Assembly (NCBI RefSeq): GCF_014302995.1
Contig: NZ_CP060295.1
Span: 2,591,001-2,655,000 of the forward strand
Length of the DNA: 64,000 bases
Source of the DNA: Variovorax sp. PAMC26660
GTDB lineage: Bacteria; Pseudomonadota; Gammaproteobacteria; Burkholderiales; Burkholderiaceae_C
Reading direction: 5' to 3'
The position numbers and the translations under genes were made by a program. The notes below the pieces were generated by a model. It did no database searches. It saw nothing but the letters and a program-made list of their open reading frames with translations, and was not told where the DNA came from. This document shows positions 34,685-43,233 of the stretch, piece by piece; within the stretch, counting starts at the first letter, position 1; the number at the start of each line of letters is the position of its first letter.

Positions 34685-35677
34685 ATGGCAAGCAACGACA
34701 CGGTTCTGGTTCTGGGCGCCACGGGTGGCATCGGCGGCGAGGTGGCTCGCCAACTGTGCGACGCAGGCTGGGAGGTGCGGGCGCTCAAGCGCGGCGCCGC
34801 CGAGGGGAAAAGGGACGGCATTACCTGGTTCGCCGGCGACGCGATGGACGCGCAGGCCGTGCGGCAGGCCGCCAAGGGCTGCTCGGTCATCGTGCATGCG
34901 GTCAACCCGCCCGGCTACCGGGGCTGGGCGCAACTGGTGCTGCCGATGCTCGACAACACCATTGCCGCTGCCAAGGCCGAGGGTGCGACCATCGTGCTGC
35001 CGGGCACGGTCTACAACTTCGGCCCCGATGCGTTTCCGCTGCTGAAGGAAGATTCGCCGCAGCACCCGGTCACCCGCAAGGGCGCGATCCGGGTCGAGAT
35101 GGAAAAGCGCCTCGAAGACGCCAGCCGCGAAGGCGGGGTCCGCGTGCTGATCGTGCGTGCCGGCGACTTCTTCGGCCCGAAGCCGGGCAACAACTGGTTC
35201 TCGCAGGGGCTGTTGAAGGTGGGGCAACCGGTCAAGGCCGTGAGCTATCCCGGCCGGCCCGGCATGGGCCACCAGTGGTCTTACCTGCCGGACGTGGCCC
35301 GCACCATGGTCGAGCTGCTGGCGCGCCGCGACCGGCTGGAGCCCTTCGCGCGCTTTCACATGGCCGGCCATTGGGATGTCGATGGCACGCGCATGAGCGG
35401 TGCGATCCGCAAGGTGGTGGCGCGCCGCACGGGTGCCGCCGTACCACGCGTGTCGGCCTTTCCGTGGTGGTTGTTGACGCTGGCCTCGCCCTTCGTCACC
35501 ACTTTCCGCGAAATGCGCGAGATGCGCTACCTGTGGCAGACACCGGTGCAGATGGACAACGCGAAGCTGGTGGCCTTCCTCGGGCGCGAGCCGCACACGC
35601 CGCTCGAAGAGGCCGTGGAAGCCGCGCTCGATGGCATGGGCAGCCTCAACGTCGCGCCAGCGGCCGTGGCGGCCTGA
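34685..35677 (+). CDS. NAD(P)-binding epimerase/NmrA-like protein
   Basis: A 330-residue Rossmann-fold protein of the atypical extended SDR group. The cofactor motif is VLGATGGIGGEVARQL (residues 10-25, TGxxGxxG form) and the later YNFGPDAFPLLKED and RVLIVRAGDFFGP segments match NAD-dependent epimerase/dehydratase relatives. A classical YxxxK is not clear, so an NmrA-like redox-sensing or reductase role is possible. It is convergent with glutaminase, with 4 bases between. Confidence 0.85.
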   Translation: MASNDTVLVLGATGGIGGEVARQLCDAGWEVRALKRGAAEGKRDGITWFAGDAMDAQAVRQAAKGCSVIVHAVNPPGYRGWAQLVLPMLDNTIAAAKAEGATIVLPGTVYNFGPDAFPLLKEDSPQHPVTRKGAIRVEMEKRLEDASREGGVRVLIVRAGDFFGPKPGNNWFSQGLLKVGQPVKAVSYPGRPGMGHQWSYLPDVARTMVELLARRDRLEPFARFHMAGHWDVDGTRMSGAIRKVVARRTGAAVPRVSAFPWWLLTLASPFVTTFREMREMRYLWQTPVQMDNAKLVAFLGREPHTPLEEAVEAALDGMGSLNVAPAAVAA

Positions 35678-35681
35678 AGGC

Positions 35682-36623
35682 TCAGAACACCGACAGGCCG
35701 GTGCGTGCGACGAACAGTTCGAGCGCCTTCATGCCCAGCAGCGAATTGCCGGTCGCGTCGAGGGCCGGCGACCACACGCACAGCGTGAGCTTGTCGGGCA
35801 CCACGGCCACGATGCCGCCGCCCACGCCGCTCTTGCAGGGCAGGCCGATGGAAAAAGCCACGTCGCCGGCCGCGTCGTAGGTGCCGCAGGTCAGCATCAG
35901 CGAATTGATGCGCCGGGTCTGCCGCTCGCCGGTAATCTCGGGTTCGCCGTCGATGGGGTGTGCGCCATCGCGGCACAGGAAGGCGGCGGCGCGTGCGAGC
36001 TGGCGGCAGCTCATGCGCAGCGCGCACTGGTGGAAATAGACGTCGAGCACCGTGGCGACGTCGTTGTCGAGCTTGCCGAAGCTCTTCATGAAGTTGGCCA
36101 GCGCGAAGTTGCGAAAGCCGGTGTCGGCTTCCGATTGGGCCACTTCGTCGTCGAAGCCGATGGGCTCGCCGCACAGGCTGCGCATCAGCGCGAGGATGTC
36201 GGCCTTGGCGCTGCCGCCGGCGGCCAGCGCCTGGCTCACGAGCCGGTCGGCCACCGCGATGGCGCCGGCATTGATGAAGGGGTTGCGCGGCTTGCCCTGT
36301 TCGTTTTCAAGCTGCACCAGCGAGTTGAACGGATTGCCCGAGGGCTCGCGCCCGATGCGCTCCCACAACGCATCGCCCATGCGCTGCATCGCGAGCGTGA
36401 GCGTGAAGAGCTTCGACACGCTCTGGATCGAGAAGGGCGTTTCGAAATCGCCCGCGCCGGCTTCCTCGCCGTCGCAGGTGCGCAGCGCGATGCCGAACTG
36501 CCGCGCATCGACGCGCGCCAGCGCCGGGATGTAGCTGGCCACGGTGCCGCCCTGGCCGAGTTGCGGGCGCAGGGTGGCGACGATCTCGTCGAGGATGGGT
36601 TGGAATTTCATCTTCTGGCTCAT
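35682..36623 (-). CDS. glsA: Glutaminase
   Basis: A 313-residue serine-dependent beta-lactamase-like glutaminase that converts glutamine to glutamate and ammonia. The catalytic Ser-x-x-Lys is at residues 68-71 (QSVSK) and the family motifs GREPSGNPFNSL and NPFINAGAI are present. The ATG before SQKMKFQ overlaps the upstream transporter stop by 4 bases; an ATG 12 bases further in is an alternative start. It is the last gene of a minus-strand run from the flavin reductase. Confidence 0.93.
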   Translation of the reverse strand: MSQKMKFQPILDEIVATLRPQLGQGGTVASYIPALARVDARQFGIALRTCDGEEAGAGDFETPFSIQSVSKLFTLTLAMQRMGDALWERIGREPSGNPFNSLVQLENEQGKPRNPFINAGAIAVADRLVSQALAAGGSAKADILALMRSLCGEPIGFDDEVAQSEADTGFRNFALANFMKSFGKLDNDVATVLDVYFHQCALRMSCRQLARAAAFLCRDGAHPIDGEPEITGERQTRRINSLMLTCGTYDAAGDVAFSIGLPCKSGVGGGIVAVVPDKLTLCVWSPALDATGNSLLGMKALELFVARTGLSVF

Positions 36624-37528
36624 GCAGTGCGTTGCGCGGCAGGGCGCCGGTTGACCAGCACGATGCCCAGCGCCACGCCGATCAGCGCCACGATCAGTTG
36701 CGCCGTGAGCGGCTCGCTGAGCAGCACCACGCCGAACACCAGCGCGAACAGTGGCGTGAGAAAGGTGAAGGACGACATCTGCGTGGCCGGGTAGTGCCGC
36801 AGCAGCCACATCCAGGTGAGGTAGCTCGCGAAAGCGCCGATCACCGTCTGCAGGCCGATGGAGGTCCAGGCCCAGGTCGAGTACGAAAAACGCCAGTGCT
36901 CGCCCAGCACCAGCGACAGCACGGGGCACACCGCCGCCGTCACCGCAACTTGGTAGAACAGCGTCTTCTCGGCGCTGGCCGTGGCCAGCTTCGTGGTGCG
37001 CAGCGTCAGCGTGGTCAGGCCCCAGAGCATGCCGGCCGCCAGGCCCATCGCGTCACCGATCAGTTGTGTCGAACTCATGTGGCCGAAGCCTTCGCTGAAG
37101 GCCAGCACGACGCCCGCGAAGGCGATGAACAGGCCCAGCCACTGGAAGCCGCGCAGGCGCTCGGCCGGCACCCAGCGCGGCAGCAGCAGCGACACCCAGA
37201 AGGGCGCGGTGTACAGGAATACGGTGAGCCGCGAGGCGCTGGTGTTCTGCAGGCCCAGGTAGATGCCGGCGAACTCGCCAGAGAACAGCAGGCCCGCGAG
37301 CAGGCCGGGCCACAGCGTGCCGTCGCGCTCGAACAGCGGCACGCGGCGCCAAATGCACCACAGCCACAGCAGCACGACCGCGCCGACCATGCGGATCGAG
37401 GCCTGCCACAGCGGCGGCACTTCGGTCACGGTGGTCTTGATGAGGATCTGCTGGAGGCCCCAGAACGCGCAACAGGCAATGAGCAGGCCGATGGCGAGGG
37501 AGTCGAGGTGAGTCTTGCGCTGGATCAT
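36620..37528 (-). CDS. EamA/DMT-family transporter
   Basis: A 302-residue inner-membrane protein with ten predicted hydrophobic segments arranged as two EamA repeats (about residues 12-145 and 155-295). Such proteins export amino acids or other metabolites. It precedes glutaminase with an ATGA overlap, so the two are coupled; a link to glutamine or glutamate handling is possible but not shown. The BON-domain gene lies 22 bases upstream. Confidence 0.9.
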   Translation of the reverse strand: MIQRKTHLDSLAIGLLIACCAFWGLQQILIKTTVTEVPPLWQASIRMVGAVVLLWLWCIWRRVPLFERDGTLWPGLLAGLLFSGEFAGIYLGLQNTSASRLTVFLYTAPFWVSLLLPRWVPAERLRGFQWLGLFIAFAGVVLAFSEGFGHMSSTQLIGDAMGLAAGMLWGLTTLTLRTTKLATASAEKTLFYQVAVTAAVCPVLSLVLGEHWRFSYSTWAWTSIGLQTVIGAFASYLTWMWLLRHYPATQMSSFTFLTPLFALVFGVVLLSEPLTAQLIVALIGVALGIVLVNRRPAAQRTA

Positions 37529-37550
37529 TCGTCTTGTTGTTGTCGGGGGC

Positions 37551-38048
37551 CTATTTGCCGGCCAGTGGATATGGCGGCTTGCCGCGCGTGCCGACCATCA
37601 GGTCGGGCACCACGGCCTCGACGTCGGGCAGGGCGCGCGCGGCGCGTTCGAGCTTCTTTGCCAGTGCAGCGTTGGGCACGCAGCCCTGCAGGTAGACCCA
37701 GCGGCGCTGCACCATCACCCACACGCTGCCCTTGTTCACGCCCGGCACGGCCAGCAGGGCGGCGCGCACTTTCGGCGCGAGCGGCTTGTCGTAGCGGTAG
37801 GCGTTGCTGTCGGTGCACTTGCCGGCGAGCCAGCAACTGGTGCCGCGCTCCAGCCGCGAGTGGATCTGGATGCGCCGTTCCTCGGCGGTATAGAACGGCC
37901 CCTCGGGCATCGGGCATGCGGGCAGGCCCGAGGACACGGGGAAGAACGGATCGTCGAACCAGTTCTGCTTGAGCGGGGCCGACGCCTCCTGCGCCATGAC
38001 GGTCTGCGCGGCAAGCAGCAGGACGGACATGAGCGCCGGCGGCCTCAC
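37551..38048 (-). CDS. Exported BON-domain protein
   Basis: A 165-residue exported protein. The GTG at 38048 (read as M, RPPALMSVLLLAAQTVMAQEAS) gives a complete signal peptide; starting at the internal ATG would lack the basic region. The C-terminal half (residues about 85-150) resembles a BON domain (KVRAALLAVPGVNKGSVWVMVQRRWVYLQGCVPN...LERAARALPDVEAVVPDLMV). Four cysteines may form disulfides. BON proteins are periplasmic and bind membranes or other proteins. Confidence 0.75.
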   Translation of the reverse strand: MRPPALMSVLLLAAQTVMAQEASAPLKQNWFDDPFFPVSSGLPACPMPEGPFYTAEERRIQIHSRLERGTSCWLAGKCTDSNAYRYDKPLAPKVRAALLAVPGVNKGSVWVMVQRRWVYLQGCVPNAALAKKLERAARALPDVEAVVPDLMVGTRGKPPYPLAGK

Positions 38049-38554
38049 AAGGGATGTTCCGTGTAGAAGCGTCCGCCGTGAAACAGCAGCGGCGAGGCAC
38101 CGGCGTCGCGCGTGCAGCGCTCGACCTCGCCGACGAAGATCACATGGTCGCCTTCGTCGTAGCGGCTGCGGTTGAAGCACTCGAAGCTGGCCGCGGCGCC
38201 CACCAGGACCGGCGCGCCGCCCAGCCCCTCGGTGAACTCGACCTCGGCCCAGCGGTCGATGTCCTTGGTGGCGAAGCGCGTGGCCAGCGCCTTCTGGTTG
38301 GCGGCCAGGATGTTGACGGTGTAGTGCGAGCCCGTGCTCAGCGCGGCCATCGAGGCGGCCGCGCGCGCCAGGCTCCACAGCACCAGCGGCGGCGCGAGCG
38401 ACACCGAATTGAAAGAGTTGGCCGTCAGGCCGACCAGCGTGCCGTCGGCCGCGCGCGCGGTGACGATGGTCACGCCGGTGGCGAACATGCCGAGCGCTTC
38501 GCGAAACTCGTCGGGCGAAAAAGTGGGCGGCTGGGCCCGGCGGGGAGTGGTCAC
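38045..38554 (-). CDS. Flavin reductase-like (FMN-binding split-barrel) protein
   Basis: A 169-residue split-barrel flavin reductase. Motifs are MFATGVTIVTARAADGTLVGLTANSFNSVSLAPPLVLW and FGECF-like ASFECFNRSRYDEGDHVIFVGEV. It would supply reduced FMN/FAD to a monooxygenase or act alone. The likely start is the GTG at 38554 (TTPRRAQPPTFSP); no ATG fits. It overlaps the BON gene by 4 bases. Confidence 0.85.
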   Translation of the reverse strand: MTTPRRAQPPTFSPDEFREALGMFATGVTIVTARAADGTLVGLTANSFNSVSLAPPLVLWSLARAAASMAALSTGSHYTVNILAANQKALATRFATKDIDRWAEVEFTEGLGGAPVLVGAAASFECFNRSRYDEGDHVIFVGEVERCTRDAGASPLLFHGGRFYTEHPL

Positions 38555-38595
38555 GGAAAGTGCTGGGCGGTGGAAGGCAGGAGGACCATTTTGGC

Positions 38596-39507
38596 TCAGC
38601 GCCCGGCGCCCTGCTGGGCCGGGTCCATCAACTCTGTCACGAGGCGGGTATAGACGGTGGCGGCGGCCGAGGGCGTGCGCCCCGCCAGCGTGACGAGGCT
38701 GTAGTGCGTTTGCATGCGTGTCAGGCCGGCGATCGGCAGGGGCACGAGCGACTCGGTCTCGGGGTTCAGGGCGGGCGCGTTGGGCGCGAGGATCACCGCG
38801 TTGGCGTTCAGCGCCAGATGCCGCAGGGTGCCGGGGTCGTCGCAGACCACGTTGAAGACGCCGCGGTCGGTGCGCTTGATCTGTCGGTCGAAATGCGCCG
38901 CCACCTCTGCCGGCAGGTTGGGGCCGGCCACGGGGTAGTCCATGGCTTTTTCGAGCGTCACCTGCTTCAGCCTGCGCAGCGGGTGCTTCGGCTGCACGAA
39001 GAACGAGACCGGCACGTTGGGCAGCCGCACCAGCTTCAGGCCGGGCGGCTTCTTCAGGTCGCGTGTGTCGGCAATGAACAGGTCGAGCTGGCGCCGGTGC
39101 AGGCGCTCGCACAGCGTGGTGGTGTCGGCCACTTCCATGCGCATCAGCAGTTGGGGGTGGCGCTGGGTCATGAGCGACAGGGCCACGCGCCCCAGCATGC
39201 CGGCAGCGAATGGGCCCAGCCCCACGTTGAGGCTGCCGATGGCCAGGCCTTCGAGCTGCAGCACGTCGCGCTCGATCTGCTGCGCATCGGCCAGCAGTTC
39301 GCGGGCGCGGGCCAGCACCAGTTCGCCGGCCTGCGTGAAGCGCACCGTGCCGTAGGCGCGGTCGATCAGGCGCGCCTGCAAGCCTTCTTCGAGGTTGTCG
39401 ATGCTGCGCGAGAGCGCGGGTTGCGACAGGTGCACCGCCTGCGCCGCGCGACCGAAGCTGCCCTGCTCGGCAAGAGCCAGGAGGTGCTGGAGCTGACGCA
39501 GCTGCAT
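38596..39507 (-). CDS. LysR-family regulator, possible regulator of the alkylsulfatase
   Basis: A 303-residue LysR regulator with winged helix GSFGRAAQAVHLSQPALSRSI (residues about 16-36) and a C-terminal effector domain. It is divergent from the alkylsulfatase gene with an AT-rich 103-base gap. In Pseudomonas the alkylsulfatase gene sdsA has an adjacent LysR regulator, SdsB, so a regulatory link here is reasonable. Co-transcription with the flavin reductase gene (41 bases downstream) is also possible. Confidence 0.88.
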   Translation of the reverse strand: MQLRQLQHLLALAEQGSFGRAAQAVHLSQPALSRSIDNLEEGLQARLIDRAYGTVRFTQAGELVLARARELLADAQQIERDVLQLEGLAIGSLNVGLGPFAAGMLGRVALSLMTQRHPQLLMRMEVADTTTLCERLHRRQLDLFIADTRDLKKPPGLKLVRLPNVPVSFFVQPKHPLRRLKQVTLEKAMDYPVAGPNLPAEVAAHFDRQIKRTDRGVFNVVCDDPGTLRHLALNANAVILAPNAPALNPETESLVPLPIAGLTRMQTHYSLVTLAGRTPSAAATVYTRLVTELMDPAQQGAGR

Positions 39508-39610
39508 TTTGCGTTTTAGTTAAAAAGGAACGTCATATTTTGCATTTGCCAATGGTTCCTGTGCTTCGGAGAATGAATCTTCTCCGCTCAACCGCAGACA
39601 GGCCCCATCG

Positions 39611-41617
39611 ATGATCCGTGACCGTTCGACCCGCGCGCCGGCTGGCGCTCTTTCCCTTGGTGCCGTGGCATTCGCCGTGGCCTGCGCGCTGGGGGCCGCC
39701 TCCGCCGCTGCGCAGATTGCGCCCAAGCCCCCCGAGCCCGCGACGCTGAAAGCCAACGCCGATCTCGCGAAGACGCTGCCCTTTGCCAACCGCCAGGACT
39801 TCGAGGACGCCATGCGCGGCTTCATCGGCACCGTGCCCGACGCGCTGGTGACCGGCGCCGGCCCGCGCCCCGTGTGGACGATGAAGCCCTACGACTTCCT
39901 GAAGGCGAACGAGCCGGCCGACACGGTCAATCCGAGCCTGTGGCGCCAGGCCCAGCTCAATGCCATTCACGGCCTGTTCAAGGTGACCGACCGCGTGTAC
40001 CAGGTGCGCGGCTTCGACCTTGCGAACATGACCATCGTCGAAGGCGACAACTCGCTCATCGTCATCGACCCGCTGCTCACCGCCGAGACCGCGCGCGCCG
40101 CGCTCGATCTGTACTACCAGCACCGGCCGAAGAAGCCGGTCGGCACGGTGATCTACTCGCACGGCCATGCCGACCATTTCGGCGGCGTGAAGGGCGTGAC
40201 CACTGAAGCCGACGTGGCGGCCGGCAAGGTGCAGGTGATCGCGCCCGTGGCCTTCATGGAAACGGCGGTGGCCGAGAACATCCTCGCGGGCAACGCGATG
40301 AACCGCCGCTCGCAGTACCAGTTCGGTTCGCTGCTGCCGCCGGGCGTGCGCGGGCAGGTCGACACCGGGCTGGGCAAGGCGCTCGCGCGCGGCAGCATCA
40401 CGCTGATCGCGCCCACCTCGACCATCGACAAGACCACCGAGCGTCGCACCATCGACGGCGTGGAGATCGTGTTCCAACTGGTGCCGGGCTCCGAGGCGCC
40501 AGCGGAAATGCTCATGTACCTGCCGCAGTTCCGCGTGCTCAACATGGCGGAGGACGTGACGCACAACATGCACAACCTCTACACGATCCGTGGCGCCGAG
40601 GTGCGCGACGGCAACCTGTGGGCCCGGTACATCGACGAGGCGCGCGTGGCCTTCGGCGACAAGACCGACGTGCTGATCGCGCAGCACCACTGGCCGACCA
40701 CGGGGCGCGAGCGCATCGTCGACCTGATGAAGAAGCAGCGCGACATGTACAAGTTCATCAACGACCAGTCGCTGCGCCTGCTCAACGAGGGCTACACCCC
40801 GGCCGACATCGCCGAGACGCTGCGCATGCCCGCGAGCCTGGCGCAGGAGTGGTCGGCGCGTGGCTACTACGGCACGCTGAGCCACAACGCCAAGGCGGTC
40901 TACCAGAAGTACCTGGGCTGGTACGACGCCAACCCCGCGAACCTGAACCCGCTGCCGCCGGTCGCGAATGCGAAGAAGACGGTCGAGTACATGGGCGGCG
41001 CCGACGCGGTGGTCGCGCGGGCTCGTGAAGATTTCAAGAAGGGCGAATACCGCTGGGTGGCGAGTGCGATGAGCCAGGTGGTCTATGCCGACCCGGCCAA
41101 CCGTGCGGCGCGCGAACTCGGTGCCGATGCGCTCGAGCAGATGGGCTACCAGTCGGAGGCCGGGACTTGGCGCAGCGCCTACCTGGTGGGCGCGATGGAG
41201 CTGCGCAACGGTGTGCCGAAGATTCCGGGTGGCAGCAGCTCGAATGGCGACACGCTCAAAGCGGTGAGCAACGAGTTGTTCTTCGACTTCCTCGGCGTGC
41301 GGTTGAACGCGGCCAAGGCGGAGGGCAAGACGATGGTGATCAACTGGAACTTCACCGACTCGAACCAGAAGTTCGTGCTGACGCTGGAGAACTCGGCGCT
41401 CACGCACTTGAAGGACCTGCAGGTGGCCGGTGCGGACGCCACCGTCACGCTGAGCCGTGCGACGCTGGACGCGATCACGCTGAAGCAGACGACCTTTCCC
41501 GAGGCGATGCAGTCTGGGTTGGTGAAGATCGATGGCAATCGGGCCAAGCTTGGCGAGTTGCTTGGGATGCTGGACAACTTCGATCTGATGTTTCCGGTTG
41601 TCGAGCCTCGGCAGTAG
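39611..41617 (+). CDS. Alkylsulfatase, SdsA/BDS1-like
   Basis: A 668-residue secreted metallo-beta-lactamase-fold alkylsulfatase that cleaves linear alkyl sulfates such as dodecyl sulfate. The signal peptide covers residues 1-34 (SAAAQ). Zinc ligands are in SHGHADHFGG (H184, H186, D188, H189). A linker then leads to the dimerisation domain and a C-terminal SCP2-like lipid-binding domain (residues about 540-668, KTMVINWNFTDSNQKFVLTLENSALTHL). The length and domain order match the group III alkylsulfatases. Repeat copy 4 follows after 32 bases. Confidence 0.92.
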   Translation: MIRDRSTRAPAGALSLGAVAFAVACALGAASAAAQIAPKPPEPATLKANADLAKTLPFANRQDFEDAMRGFIGTVPDALVTGAGPRPVWTMKPYDFLKANEPADTVNPSLWRQAQLNAIHGLFKVTDRVYQVRGFDLANMTIVEGDNSLIVIDPLLTAETARAALDLYYQHRPKKPVGTVIYSHGHADHFGGVKGVTTEADVAAGKVQVIAPVAFMETAVAENILAGNAMNRRSQYQFGSLLPPGVRGQVDTGLGKALARGSITLIAPTSTIDKTTERRTIDGVEIVFQLVPGSEAPAEMLMYLPQFRVLNMAEDVTHNMHNLYTIRGAEVRDGNLWARYIDEARVAFGDKTDVLIAQHHWPTTGRERIVDLMKKQRDMYKFINDQSLRLLNEGYTPADIAETLRMPASLAQEWSARGYYGTLSHNAKAVYQKYLGWYDANPANLNPLPPVANAKKTVEYMGGADAVVARAREDFKKGEYRWVASAMSQVVYADPANRAARELGADALEQMGYQSEAGTWRSAYLVGAMELRNGVPKIPGGSSSNGDTLKAVSNELFFDFLGVRLNAAKAEGKTMVINWNFTDSNQKFVLTLENSALTHLKDLQVAGADATVTLSRATLDAITLKQTTFPEAMQSGLVKIDGNRAKLGELLGMLDNFDLMFPVVEPRQ

Positions 41618-41649
41618 GCGGACTCGGTTGGTGGCTGTTGGCGCTGTTC

Positions 41650-41900
41650 TTCAGGGCGACACTCACGCCGACACGGTGCTCTTTTTCGCGAATGTCCCCC
41701 GCTTCGCTCCTCCTTTATTTCGCGAAAAAGAGCCCCGTATCGGCGCGAGCGTTGGACAGAGCAGTCGTTGACCGGCTGCACACCAGCAGCGTGCCCCTGT
41801 GCGAATGACGCCGGGTGCTCCCCGCAGCGAAATAAAGGAGGAGCGAAGCGGGGGACATTCGCGGAGGGGAGCACCCGGTGTCATTCGCACTCGCCCCGAA
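41650..41900. repeat. Intergenic double-hairpin element, copy 4
   Basis: Hairpin A spans 41660-41751 and hairpin B spans 41799-41890. Element ends read TTCAGGGCG on the left and the complement of TTCGGGGCG on the right, a near-perfect terminal inverted repeat that extends into GGCGCTGTT flanks. The core purine strand is minus in A and plus in B. It lies between two convergent genes, with A next to the alkylsulfatase stop. A and B cores are fully complementary over 36 bases, so one long alternative hairpin is also possible. The remainder of the 310-base gap contains nothing recognised. Confidence 0.87.
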
Positions 41901-41927
41901 GAACAACAGCGCCAAAAGCGCAACGAC

Positions 41928-43157
41928 TTACCCAAAGAACCAGTAGCAGACAGTAATGGCCGCGACAACCCCGGCCAGTTCAGCCAGCAGCGCACAAGCC
42001 ACCGCATGCCGCGCGCGCTGAATGCCGACAGCACCGAAGTACACAGCCAGCACGTAGAAGGTGGTCTCGGTGCTGCCCTGGATGGTGGCTGCCACCAGTG
42101 CAGGGAAGCTGTCGACGCCCTGGCTCTTCATGGTCTCGATCAGCATGGCGCGCGCCGCACTGCCCGAGAAGGGCTTGACCAGCGCGGTGGGCATAGCGTC
42201 CACAAAGCGCGCGTCGAAGCCACCCGCCTGCACCAGCCACCGCAGGCCGTCGAGCGCGAAGTCGAGCGCGCCTGAGGCGCGCAGCACGCCGACCGCGCAC
42301 AGCATTGCGACCAGGTAGGGCAGGAGGTTCTTCGCGATGTCGAAGCCCTCTTTCGCGCCCTCGATGAAGCACTCGTAGACCTTGATGCGCCGGATCGCAC
42401 CGGCCAGCAGGAACAGGATGATCACGCCGAACAGCGTGAGGTTGCCCAGCAGCGACGACAGCGACGCGATGGCCACCGTCGACAGCGTGCCCAGCAACGC
42501 CATGAAGCCCCCCAGCAGCAGCGCGCCGGGAATCAGGTAGGCCAGCACCACCGGGTCCCACAGCCGCAGGCGCTGCATGAACGCCACCGAGAGCAGTCCG
42601 ACCAGCGTCGATGCGCTGGTGGCCAGCAGGATCGGCAGGAACACCAGCGTCGGGTCGTGTGCGCCCTGCTGCGCGCGGTACATGAAGATGGTCACGGGCA
42701 GCAGCGTCAGCGACGAAGCATTCAGCACCAGGAACAGGATCTGCGCGTTGGTCGCGGTGACCGGGTCGGGGTTCAGCCGCTGCAGCTCGCGCATCGCCTT
42801 CAGGCCGATGGGCGTGGCTGCGTTGTCCAGCCCCAGCGCATTGGCCGCGAAGTTCATGGTGATGAGCCCGAGCGCCGGATGGCCCGCCGGCACGCCCGGC
42901 ATGAGGCGCCGGAACAAGGGCCCGAGCAGCCGCGCCAGCCAGCCGACCAGCCCGGCCGCCTCGGCGATGCGCAGGAAACCCAGCCACAGCGTCAGCGTGC
43001 CGAACAGCAACACCATCACCTCGACCGCCAGCCGCGCCATCGCGAACAGGCTTTCCACCAGCGCCGCGAACACGGTCGCGTCGCCGCCGATCAGCCATCG
43101 CCCCAGCGCCGCGAGCGCCGCCATCCCGAAGAAACCCAGCCACAAGCCGTTGAGCAC
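41928..43157 (-). CDS. SpmA-SpmB fusion (nucleoside-recognition/Gate-domain membrane protein)
   Basis: A 409-residue inner-membrane protein in which two halves, each a separate gene in Bacillus (spmA, spmB), are joined. The first half (residues 1-about 200) carries MNFAANALGLDNAATPIGLKAMREL; the second (about 220-409) carries KVYECFIEGAKEGFDIAKNLLPYLVAMLCAVGVLRASG and STETTFYVLAVYFGAVGIQ. Despite the spore-maturation name these proteins are common in non-spore-formers, and a transport role is likely. It is convergent with the alkylsulfatase and divergent from the phospholipase D gene. Confidence 0.88.
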   Translation of the reverse strand: MLNGLWLGFFGMAALAALGRWLIGGDATVFAALVESLFAMARLAVEVMVLLFGTLTLWLGFLRIAEAAGLVGWLARLLGPLFRRLMPGVPAGHPALGLITMNFAANALGLDNAATPIGLKAMRELQRLNPDPVTATNAQILFLVLNASSLTLLPVTIFMYRAQQGAHDPTLVFLPILLATSASTLVGLLSVAFMQRLRLWDPVVLAYLIPGALLLGGFMALLGTLSTVAIASLSSLLGNLTLFGVIILFLLAGAIRRIKVYECFIEGAKEGFDIAKNLLPYLVAMLCAVGVLRASGALDFALDGLRWLVQAGGFDARFVDAMPTALVKPFSGSAARAMLIETMKSQGVDSFPALVAATIQGSTETTFYVLAVYFGAVGIQRARHAVACALLAELAGVVAAITVCYWFFG

Positions 43158-43233
43158 GTTTCTTTTCCTTTTTTGTGCGGGCCGATCATAGGGCGCTCAT
43201 CCTGTCGGGCCGGCGCGAGCTACAGTGCGGCCC

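Noticed and set aside
39533..41407. A 624-codon open frame on the minus strand
   Set aside because: It lies opposite the alkylsulfatase gene, which has complete zinc motifs and a signal peptide.
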